DNA of 47,047 nt from Thermodesulfobacteriota bacterium (GTDB lineage Bacteria; Desulfobacterota; DSM-4660; Desulfatiglandales; Desulfatiglandaceae), in contig JANQDY010000257.1 in NCBI GenBank assembly GCA_028278625.1, forward strand, positions 1 to 47,047, written 5' to 3'. Made by a program: the position numbers and the translations under genes. Positions 40,720 through 47,047 of this stretch are shown one piece after another. The notes below the pieces were generated by a model. It did no database searches. It worked only from the letters and a program-made list of their open reading frames with translations, and was not told where the DNA came from. Every line of letters begins with the position of its first letter. Position 1 is the stretch's first letter.

Positions 40720-41877
40720 ATGAAAAAGTATGTATGGATGTGTCTAATGGCGCTGGGTGTAGTGGCCATGGTGGTTTCTCCAGCCATGGGGATTGATAGG
40801 GTAAAGGTGGGTGTTCTGTACCCCATGTCGGGTCCGGTAGCCGTTTACGGACAGAATTATTTCAAAGGTGTGGAAATGGCTGTGGGTGACATTAATGGCA
40901 AGGGGGGCATCAAGGTAGGCGACAAGTCGTATGTATTCGACCCCGTGATCTACGACGACAAATGCGATCCGAAGGAATCGGTGGCGGCCCTTCAGAAGAT
41001 GGGCATGGAAAAGGTCCATTTTATTCTCGGACCGGTGTGTAGCAGCTGTACCCTGGCCAATATGGCCTTTAACGAAGACCTGGGCATCATGATGATCTGC
41101 CATTCCGTACATCCGGACATCACCAAAAAGGGAAATAAGCTGGTGGTGCGGGTGGCAGCGACCCTCGACATGGGGGCCCGCGGTCTGGCCGAGACACTGG
41201 TGACCGGGCTGGGATGGAAGGAATTTGCCACCATTGGAGATACCAGCGACTACGGCCGCGGCTGGACTAAGGCCTTTGGTAATGCGGTCAAAAAGGCCGG
41301 CGGCAAGATGGTCAAGGAAGAGTGGTTTGAGCATGGGGCCGTGGATTTCTACCCGCAGCTCACGAGCATCAAGGCGGCCAAGCCCGAAGCGATCTTTGTG
41401 ATCGCGGCAGGCAAGGAAGCCGGCCTCATTGTGAAGCAGCTTAAGGAACTGGGCATCAAGTCCAAGATCGTGGTGACCGAGTCTTTTGACAAGACCTCTA
41501 TTGAGGTGGCAGGCAAAGAGAATATGGAAGGGATCTATGGCTCCGTGGCCCCTTTTGATCTGTATGTTTCTCCTGAAAAAGCGGCTTTTGTTAAAGCCTA
41601 TCAAGGCAAATTCAAGAGCGTCCCACAATTCTATCCTGCCTACTCCTATGACATGGTGAGGGTCTTGGCCCGGGCCTTGGAACTGGCCGGATCGGTAACC
41701 GATGCCGAAAAGGTTCGTGCTAAGATGAATGCGGCGGCAATAGAGGTCCTTAAATCCGCTCCTCTTTCAGGGGCCCTGGATATCTTTGACAACGGCCAGG
41801 TCAACATTGACGCTTGCATCGGCCGCTATGAGAAGGGCGGCTGGGTCAAGGAAAAGTGTTTCTATATCCAAAAATAA
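40720..41877 (+). CDS. ABC transporter substrate-binding protein, branched-chain amino acid type (set 3)
   Basis: A 385-residue HAAT receptor, the closest of the three to classical LivK. The signal peptide is about 1-24 (cleavage after AMG), the mature strand VKVGVLYPMSGPVAVYGQNY, then YDDKCDPKESVAALQKMGME and LGPVCSSCTLANMAFNED; Cys residues at about 87, 107 and 110 could form a disulfide. ATG with GGGAGG seven nt upstream. Followed by two short hairpins and then the set 3 permeases. Ligand unknown. Confidence 0.92.
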   Translation: MKKYVWMCLMALGVVAMVVSPAMGIDRVKVGVLYPMSGPVAVYGQNYFKGVEMAVGDINGKGGIKVGDKSYVFDPVIYDDKCDPKESVAALQKMGMEKVHFILGPVCSSCTLANMAFNEDLGIMMICHSVHPDITKKGNKLVVRVAATLDMGARGLAETLVTGLGWKEFATIGDTSDYGRGWTKAFGNAVKKAGGKMVKEEWFEHGAVDFYPQLTSIKAAKPEAIFVIAAGKEAGLIVKQLKELGIKSKIVVTESFDKTSIEVAGKENMEGIYGSVAPFDLYVSPEKAAFVKAYQGKFKSVPQFYPAYSYDMVRVLARALELAGSVTDAEKVRAKMNAAAIEVLKSAPLSGALDIFDNGQVNIDACIGRYEKGGWVKEKCFYIQK

Positions 41878-41879
41878 TG

Positions 41880-41939
41880 CGCTTGCAAAGCGTCCTCAGC
41901 CCCTCCCGGAGAGGCAGAGCACCCGGGGAAATATCCGGG
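41880..41939 (+). repeat. two short hairpins after the set 3 binding-protein gene
   Basis: CGCTT-GCA-AAGCG (41880-41892) begins three nt after the stop codon, and CCCGG-GGAAATAT-CCGGG (41922-41939) follows. Neither has a U-tract. As after the set 2 receptor gene, they probably protect the receptor mRNA 3' end or act as weak attenuators, giving more receptor than permease. Confidence 0.35.
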
Positions 41940-41999
41940 ATGGTCAAAGAAGGCTGCACCCGGGAGTTTTGAGGGCTTTGTGAGAGAATTCAGGTACGC

Positions 42000-42863
42000 A
42001 TGGACATTTTTCTACAGCAAATCGTCAACGGCCTGACCATGGGGAGCAGTTATGTGCTGATCGCCCTGGGCCTGACCATCATCTTCGGGATCATGGATGT
42101 GATCAACCTGGCCCATGGATCCATCTATATGATGGGCGCCTATCTGACCTATTTTCTGGTTCAGCGGGCCGGGCTTGATTTCTTCCTGTCCATGGCCGTA
42201 GCTATGGGGGCCAGCATCCCGTTCGGCATTCTCATCGAGAAGCTGTTTTTCAAGCCGCTTCGAGACAAATCCGAGCTGAGCGTTCTGCTGGTCTCCGTGG
42301 GGATCCTCGTGCTGCTCGAAAGCCTGGCTCAGCTCTTCTTCGGATCCGATGCCCGTATCATGCGGACACCCTATTCCAAGGTGCTGTGTCATTTTGGAGA
42401 GGTCACGGTAACGCTTCCGAGGATTTTTCTCTTCGGGACCTCCATCATCCTGGTGACGGGGCTCTATTTTTTCATTCAAAAAACGCGTGTCGGCAAAGCC
42501 ATGCGAGCCACGGCCCAAAACCGGGAAGCAGCGGCTATCATGGGTGTAAAACTGGATCGCATCTATTCGATTACCTTTGCTCTCGGCTGTGCCCTGGCTG
42601 CGGCGGCCGGCGGGCTGATCGGGGCCATCTTCGTAATCCACCCCAATATGGGGTTCATGCCTCAGCTCAAGGGGTTTGTGGTAGTGATCCTGGGAGGCAT
42701 GGGGAGCATCTGGGGCGCCATTGCTGGAGGACTCATTCTAGGGGTCACCGAGTCCCTGGGTGGCGGCTATGTCTCTTCTCAGTACACAGACGCCTTTGCC
42801 TTCATCATCCTGATCCTGGTTTTGCTGCTGAAGCCTTCGGGATTGTTTGGCCATAAGATGTAG
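42000..42863 (+). CDS. ABC transporter permease LivH type (set 3)
   Basis: A 287-residue LivH-type permease: LIALGLTIIFGIMDVINLAHG and YMMGAYLTYFLVQRAG near the N-terminus, coupling loop TRVGKAMRATAQNREAAAIMGVK, and ending LLKPSGLFGHKM. About eight helices. Starts 122 nt after the binding-protein gene. The LivM-type gene follows after a 55-nt spacer. Confidence 0.92.
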   Translation: MDIFLQQIVNGLTMGSSYVLIALGLTIIFGIMDVINLAHGSIYMMGAYLTYFLVQRAGLDFFLSMAVAMGASIPFGILIEKLFFKPLRDKSELSVLLVSVGILVLLESLAQLFFGSDARIMRTPYSKVLCHFGEVTVTLPRIFLFGTSIILVTGLYFFIQKTRVGKAMRATAQNREAAAIMGVKLDRIYSITFALGCALAAAAGGLIGAIFVIHPNMGFMPQLKGFVVVILGGMGSIWGAIAGGLILGVTESLGGGYVSSQYTDAFAFIILILVLLLKPSGLFGHKM

Positions 42864-42918
42864 GCTGAATTACACCAAGTTTCGAGTTTACAGCTTCACG
42901 TTTCGAAGCACAGTTCAT

Positions 42919-43887
42919 ATGTCAAAGGCATACACCATATACGGAGTTATTGGCATCGCCCTGATCCTCCTGCCATTCGGCATGCCGGATTACTACCTGC
43001 ATCTCATGATCATGGCCGGAATATCATCGATCCTGGCCCTGAGTCTCGGGCTTCTGGTGGGGTATCTGGGCCTGGTGTCTTTCTGTCAAGCGGCCTTTTA
43101 CGGGATCGGGGCCTACGCCTCAGCCTTGCTGACACTGAATCTCAACCTCTCCTTCTGGCTGGCCTTTCCTCTGGCCGGCCTCGTTGCCGCTGTTTTCGGC
43201 GTCATCATCGGTTATCCCTCCCTCAAGACCAAGGGTCCCTATTTCTCCATCATGACGTTGGGATTCGGCCAGATCATGAGTTTGATTTTTGTGAACTGGG
43301 TGGACCTGACCCGTGGGTCCCAGGGCATGCCTGGCATTCCCTCTCCGGGCACCCTGGTACTTCCCTTTTTGGGGATCGTTTCGTTCAAGGCCAAGATCCC
43401 TTATTATTTTCTGGTCCTACTGGTACTGGCCGTCACTTTCTTTTTCATACGAAAACTCCTCTCATCCCATCTGGGCCGATCCCTAACGGCGATCCGGGAA
43501 AACGAAGTCCTGGCCGAGGCCGTGGGTATCCGCGCCATGAAATACAAACTCATGGCCTTCATCATCAGCACATTCTTCGCAGGTCTGGCCGGGAGCCTTT
43601 ATGCCCACTATTTCCGGTTTATCAGCCCGGTTTCCTTTACCGTGATCCAGTCCTTCGAGACCCTGATCAATGTGATTTTCGGGGGTGCGGCCCTGCTGGC
43701 GGGACCGGTGGTGGGAAGCACACTTCTGACCATCATTCCAGAGGCCCTGCGCATGGCATCCGAATATCGGAATACCATCTATGCGGTCATTCTGCTCCTA
43801 GTTATCCTGTTCCTGCCCGGCGGCATCGCCGGTGAGCTGAAGGATCGGGTTTTTTCGAAACCTCGGTCCGCAGGAGGTTCATCATGA
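42919..43887 (+). CDS. ABC transporter permease LivM type (set 3)
   Basis: A 322-residue LivM-type permease: GISSILALSLGLLVGYLGLVSF, then SLKTKGPYFSIMTLGFGQIMSLI and coupling loop RENEVLAEAVGIRAMKYKLMAF; C-terminal FLPGGIAGELKDRV. ATG 42919 (MSKAYTIYGV) is preferred; the frame remains open to 42847, but that part overlaps the LivH-type stop and encodes a non-hydrophobic stretch of repeat-like spacer. The ribosome site is weak. The stop overlaps the ATPase ATG (ATGA). Confidence 0.88.
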   Translation: MSKAYTIYGVIGIALILLPFGMPDYYLHLMIMAGISSILALSLGLLVGYLGLVSFCQAAFYGIGAYASALLTLNLNLSFWLAFPLAGLVAAVFGVIIGYPSLKTKGPYFSIMTLGFGQIMSLIFVNWVDLTRGSQGMPGIPSPGTLVLPFLGIVSFKAKIPYYFLVLLVLAVTFFFIRKLLSSHLGRSLTAIRENEVLAEAVGIRAMKYKLMAFIISTFFAGLAGSLYAHYFRFISPVSFTVIQSFETLINVIFGGAALLAGPVVGSTLLTIIPEALRMASEYRNTIYAVILLLVILFLPGGIAGELKDRVFSKPRSAGGSS

Positions 43888-44648
43888 TCCTTCAGGTCGA
43901 AGACCTTACCAAACGCTTTCACGGGTTGGCTGCCGTGGACCGGGTGGACATGCATGTGGATCAGGGGGAAATACTGGCGATAATCGGACCTAATGGGGCC
44001 GGAAAGACCACCCTGTTCAACTGCATTACCAACACCCTGCCCCCCACCCATGGATCTGTCATTTGGAAAGGGGAGGATATTGCCGGAAAGGGACCTCATG
44101 TGGCCGCCCAGAGGGGGATTATCCGATCGTTCCAGCATACCAGTCTCTTCCCCGGTCTCACCGTGGAGGAAAATATCCTCATCGGCTCACACCGCCGGTT
44201 CGTGGCAGGGTTCTGGAAGACCATGGCAGGAGCCCCCTCTGCCAGGAATGAGGAAGAGCGTTCTCGGGCGATCGCCTTGGAAGTCCTTAACACCTATCAG
44301 CTGATCGACAAACGGGACCGGCCTGCCAGGAGTCTTTCCTTTGGAGAGATGCGCCGGCTCCAGGTGGCCATCTGCATGGCAGGACAGCCCGAACTCCTTC
44401 TGCTGGACGAGCCGGCCGGAGGGCTCAACCCGGAAGAAACCCGGCAGCTTATGGAGGTGATCCGGGTCATTCAGGCACACGGGATCACGGTTTGTCTGGT
44501 GGAACACGATATGAAGTTTGTCATGGGGCTTTGCAGCCGGGTCATTGTCCTTGATGCCGGCCGCAAGATCGCGGAGGGCACTCCTGCCGAAATTCAGGGG
44601 AACATTCAGGTCATCGAGGTCTACCTGGGAGGAAATCAATTTGCTTGA
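43884..44648 (+). CDS. ABC transporter ATP-binding protein LivG type (set 3)
   Basis: A 254-residue ATPase: Walker A IIGPNGAGKTT, signature LSFGEMRRLQVAICM (LivG variant), Walker B LLLLDEPAGGLNPEE and LVEHDMKFVMGLC. AGGAGG precedes the ATG that overlaps the LivM-type stop. Its last eight nt overlap the TTG start of the next ATPase gene. Confidence 0.92.
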   Translation: MILQVEDLTKRFHGLAAVDRVDMHVDQGEILAIIGPNGAGKTTLFNCITNTLPPTHGSVIWKGEDIAGKGPHVAAQRGIIRSFQHTSLFPGLTVEENILIGSHRRFVAGFWKTMAGAPSARNEEERSRAIALEVLNTYQLIDKRDRPARSLSFGEMRRLQVAICMAGQPELLLLDEPAGGLNPEETRQLMEVIRVIQAHGITVCLVEHDMKFVMGLCSRVIVLDAGRKIAEGTPAEIQGNIQVIEVYLGGNQFA

Positions 44649-45348
44649 GGTCGATGCTATCCATACCTATTACGGCCACATTCATGCCCTGAAAGGGGTG
44701 TCCCTGCACGTAGCCGAAAACTCAATCGTGGCCCTCATCGGCGCCAACGGGGCCGGAAAGACCACTTTGCTCAAGAGCGTCATCGGTATCATCCGTCCCT
44801 CATCCGGAAAGATCCAGTTCGAGGGGACCGACATGACCGGTCTCTCCCCCAGCCGGGCTGTGAACCGGGGCATCTGCATGGTCCCAGAGGGCCGGCAGAT
44901 CTTTCCCCACATGACGGTGCAGGAAAATCTGGAGATGGGGGCCTATATGCGAAGGGACGGAGGAGGTATCGCCTGGGACATGGGCATGGTCTATGAGCTT
45001 TTTCCGCATCTGAAAGCACGAAGACGCCAGGCAGGCGGGACCCTTTCAGGCGGCGAGCAGCAGGTGTTGGCCATGGGACGGGCCCTCATGTCTAGACCCC
45101 GGCTTCTCCTGCTGGATGAGCCCTCTTTGGGTCTTGCACCTATGATCGTAGAAAAGATCACAGACATCATTGTCACCTTCAGAAAGGAAGGGAAGACGGT
45201 CCTCTTAGTGGAACAGAATGCCGTCATGGCCCTCAGTACCGCAGATCGGGCCTATGTCCTAGAGACCGGCACCTGCATCTTGGAGGGCGATGCCAAGGAT
45301 CTCTTGGCCAATGAACACGTGAAGCGGGCGTATTTGGGGATTACGTAA
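44641..45348 (+). CDS. ABC transporter ATP-binding protein LivF type (set 3)
   Basis: A 235-residue ATPase: LLEVDAIHTYYGHIHALKGV at the start, Walker A LIGANGAGKTT, signature LSGGEQQVLAMGRAL, Walker B LLLLDEPSLGLAP and LVEQNAVMALSTAD. Start TTG 44641 is set by GGGAGG eight nt upstream and by the normal LivF N-terminus; the open frame back to 44518 lies inside the LivG-type gene. Ten nt before ligase 2. Confidence 0.9.
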   Translation: MLEVDAIHTYYGHIHALKGVSLHVAENSIVALIGANGAGKTTLLKSVIGIIRPSSGKIQFEGTDMTGLSPSRAVNRGICMVPEGRQIFPHMTVQENLEMGAYMRRDGGGIAWDMGMVYELFPHLKARRRQAGGTLSGGEQQVLAMGRALMSRPRLLLLDEPSLGLAPMIVEKITDIIVTFRKEGKTVLLVEQNAVMALSTADRAYVLETGTCILEGDAKDLLANEHVKRAYLGIT

Positions 45349-45358
45349 GGAGCAACAT

Positions 45359-46885
45359 ATGAATATTGTGGAAGTATTTCAAAAAACAGTACAAAGGTTT
45401 CCTCAAAAACCCATGATCGTTTTTCGGCATGAGCCTTACTCATTTGAAAAGATGGATGACCTTTCCGGCAGGCTGGCCGGAGGGCTGGCTTCTATCGGGG
45501 TGAGGCAGGGTGATGTGGTTTCTATCGGGATTCCCAATGGTCCCGAAGTGGTGGTCTCGTTTCTGGCTGCAGCCAGACTGGGCGCCATAGTGGTGCCGTT
45601 GAACATCATGCTAAAGAGAAAAGAGCTGGCTTATGTATTCAAAGAATGCCCCGTCAAGGCGGCTATTACTTTCCAGGCCCACGCAGAGATCATGGGGCAG
45701 TTGGATCAGCAGGGGATACAGACGCCCATTCCGGTTGTGGTGGGAGCATGTGGTTCGACGGGAGGCGTCTCCTACGCCACCCTACTGGGCCAGGACCCGC
45801 CATCGGTTCCTCTGGAGCGGGTGAAGGCAGACGATATCTTCCTGACCGTTTATACGTCCGGCACCACCGGTGAACCCAAAGGTGTCATGCTCACCCACGG
45901 TAATGCCCTCTCTGTCGCCCATTCTGTGGCGGACGTTCAACACCGGACCGAAAACGACCGGGGGCTCTGCTTTTTCCCCCTGACCCACATCACCGGCATT
46001 GTCAATTTCATCGTGGACAGTCTGACCATCGGCGCCACCATCGTTCTTCAGGAACGTTTCGACGTGGACGATTATCTGGAGAACTTCGGCCGCTACCAGT
46101 GCACCGTCATGGGGGCCGTGACCCCTGTTTTCCAGGCGGTGCTCACATCTCCCCGTCTGATCGACACCGATTTCAGCCGGCTGCGTCTGATCACCAGCGG
46201 GGGGGCCAGTCTGCCGGTGGAATTGTATCAACGGCTGAAGGACCGCTTCGGTGTCCCCATTCTGGAGATGTACGGCATGACCGAAAACGCCGCCACCCTT
46301 ACCTCCAACCCCATGGAACTCCAAAAAAAGGGATCTGTGGGCATTCCCCTTCCCGGCATGTCGCTACGTATGGTGGACGAGGCCGATCAGGATCTGCCTT
46401 CCGGCGAAGTGGGAGAAATCCTGGCACGGGGTCCCGGCATCATGCGGGGATACTACAACAAGCCGAAATTCACCGAAAAGGCCCTTCGGGGAGGCTGGTA
46501 TCATACTGGAGATCTGGGCCGGGTGGATGAAGACGGCTTTCTCTACATTGTGGACCGCAAGGATGACATGATCAACACCGGGGCGTTCAAGATCTATCCC
46601 AGGGAGGTGGAAGAGGTCCTCTACACCCACCCTGCGGTTCAGGACTGCGTGGTTGTCGGCGTGCCGGAAGAGCGTCTGGGGCAGGTTCCCATCGCCTTTG
46701 TGGTACCGGTTCAGGATGCACGGATCACCGCCGATGACCTCAAGGCCTTCTGCCGGGACCGGATCGCCAACTACAAGGTGCCCCGACGGTTTCACTTTGT
46801 GGCGGAACTCCCCAGAACGGCCCAGGGAAAGGTCATTAGACGACTCCTGAAAGAAACTTGTGGGATGAACTATACGACCCCGTAG
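45359..46885 (+). CDS. AMP-forming acyl-CoA synthetase/ligase 2
   Basis: A 508-residue ANL-family ligase: P-loop FLTVYTSGTTGEPKGVMLTH (about 160-179), EMYGMTENAATLTS (A5), YHTGDLGRVDEDGFLYIVDR (A7/A8), NTGAFKIYPREVEEVLYTHP and PRTAQGKVIRRLLKE with the C-terminal catalytic Lys. It differs enough from ligase 1 to suggest another substrate. ATG with AAGGAG seven nt upstream, ten nt after the ATPase gene. Its last 16 nt overlap the 3' end of a convergent flavoprotein gene. Activation of acids delivered by importer 3, or of acetoacetate made by the ketone carboxylase, are both possible. Confidence 0.92.
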   Translation: MNIVEVFQKTVQRFPQKPMIVFRHEPYSFEKMDDLSGRLAGGLASIGVRQGDVVSIGIPNGPEVVVSFLAAARLGAIVVPLNIMLKRKELAYVFKECPVKAAITFQAHAEIMGQLDQQGIQTPIPVVVGACGSTGGVSYATLLGQDPPSVPLERVKADDIFLTVYTSGTTGEPKGVMLTHGNALSVAHSVADVQHRTENDRGLCFFPLTHITGIVNFIVDSLTIGATIVLQERFDVDDYLENFGRYQCTVMGAVTPVFQAVLTSPRLIDTDFSRLRLITSGGASLPVELYQRLKDRFGVPILEMYGMTENAATLTSNPMELQKKGSVGIPLPGMSLRMVDEADQDLPSGEVGEILARGPGIMRGYYNKPKFTEKALRGGWYHTGDLGRVDEDGFLYIVDRKDDMINTGAFKIYPREVEEVLYTHPAVQDCVVVGVPEERLGQVPIAFVVPVQDARITADDLKAFCRDRIANYKVPRRFHFVAELPRTAQGKVIRRLLKETCGMNYTTP

Positions 46886-47047
46886 TCCTTCCCTGTTACG
46901 GCCTGGGCGCAGATCATGCCGGAGATGATGGCGCAGTCCATGGCAACGCCGTAACCCTTGGCCGTGTCTCCGGCAAAGTAGAGGCCCTCCACGTATTCCG
47001 ATTTGACCGGGACCTTCCGAGTCCCGGCTTGGGAGATGCTCTTGGCC
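46870..47047 (-). CDS. phytoene-desaturase-like FAD oxidoreductase, C-terminal part (cut by window edge)
   Basis: The minus strand reads in one frame from the window end to TAG at 46870-46872 with VKSEYVEGLYFAGDTAKGYG (positions about 46930-46990), followed by VAMDCAIISGMICAQAV and a short tail. The GLYFAGDT motif is the FAD-closing sequence of CrtI-type flavoproteins and parallels LFFAGDT in the protein at 5716-7107. Only 58 codons are inside the window, so substrate class and start cannot be judged. Tail-to-tail overlap with ligase 2 by 16 nt leaves no room for a separate terminator. Confidence 0.75.
   Translation of the reverse strand, partial: AKSISQAGTRKVPVKSEYVEGLYFAGDTAKGYGVAMDCAIISGMICAQAVTGKDYGVV

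Noticed and set aside
1..47047. tRNA, rRNA, CRISPR array, phage attachment site
   Set aside because: Looked for cloverleaf-like ends, long conserved rRNA blocks and regularly spaced repeats; none seen.

Overview
The window looks like a chromosomal segment of an anaerobic Desulfobacterota (Deltaproteobacteria, probably a sulfate reducer near Desulfobacterales). This is inferred from the mix of an acetone-carboxylase-type ketone carboxylase, a beta-keto acid cleavage enzyme, thiolase/DUF35 pairs, tandem Liv-type ABC transporters with CoA ligases, and REP/RAYT-like repeats. No rRNA, tRNA or CRISPR is visible. Gene identities come from reading motifs by eye; no database search was possible.

Region 1 (1-4770) is AT-richer and partly decayed. 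A compact minus-strand operon (MarR regulator, DUF169 protein, four-helix membrane protein, truncated ABM-like protein) has a palindromic operator over an apparently leaderless marR start. It is followed by an SSB-like small ORF, a truncated IS1380-type transposase with a hairpin next to it, two broken PAS-sensor genes and a REP-like inverted repeat.

Region 2 (4769-22708, minus strand) is one long, tightly spaced operon of 18 genes, read from a strong sigma70-like promoter at about 22765-22793. In transcription order: DmdC-type acyl-CoA dehydrogenase, 3-hydroxyacyl-CoA dehydrogenase, enoyl-CoA hydratase, classical thiolase, two SCP2-type thiolase-like proteins, two DUF35 proteins, a second classical thiolase, DUF35, two more SCP2-type thiolase-like proteins, DUF35, MaoC hydratase, PP2C-like phosphatase, IVD-type acyl-CoA dehydrogenase, phytoene-desaturase-like flavoprotein and a BKACE enzyme. 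The thiolase part is a duplicated five-gene set (one classical thiolase, two SCP2-like proteins, two DUF35 proteins). All four SCP2-like members lack the usual nucleophilic cysteine. This is the best candidate for undescribed biochemistry here.

Region 3 (22982-29443) holds an unusual single-chain double-TetR regulator, divergent across a 413-bp control region from acxABC-like genes for an ATP-dependent ketone carboxylase. The Mn-ligand pattern and zinc-ribbon cysteines are intact.

Region 4 (29521-46885, plus strand) encodes three complete branched-chain-amino-acid-type ABC importers (each with binding protein, two permeases and two ATPases) and two AMP-forming acyl-CoA ligases. A second phytoene-desaturase-like flavoprotein begins beyond the right edge and converges on the last ligase, overlapping it by 16 bp.

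Working model (inference): the island imports one or more organic acids or ketone-derived compounds and activates them with CoA ligases. Ketones are carboxylated to 3-oxo acids, which BKACE can trade with acetyl-CoA for acyl-CoA plus acetoacetate. Beta-oxidation plus thiolytic or aldolytic cleavage by the unusual thiolase-fold complexes would complete breakdown, with double-TetR control and possibly PP2C-mediated dephosphorylation.
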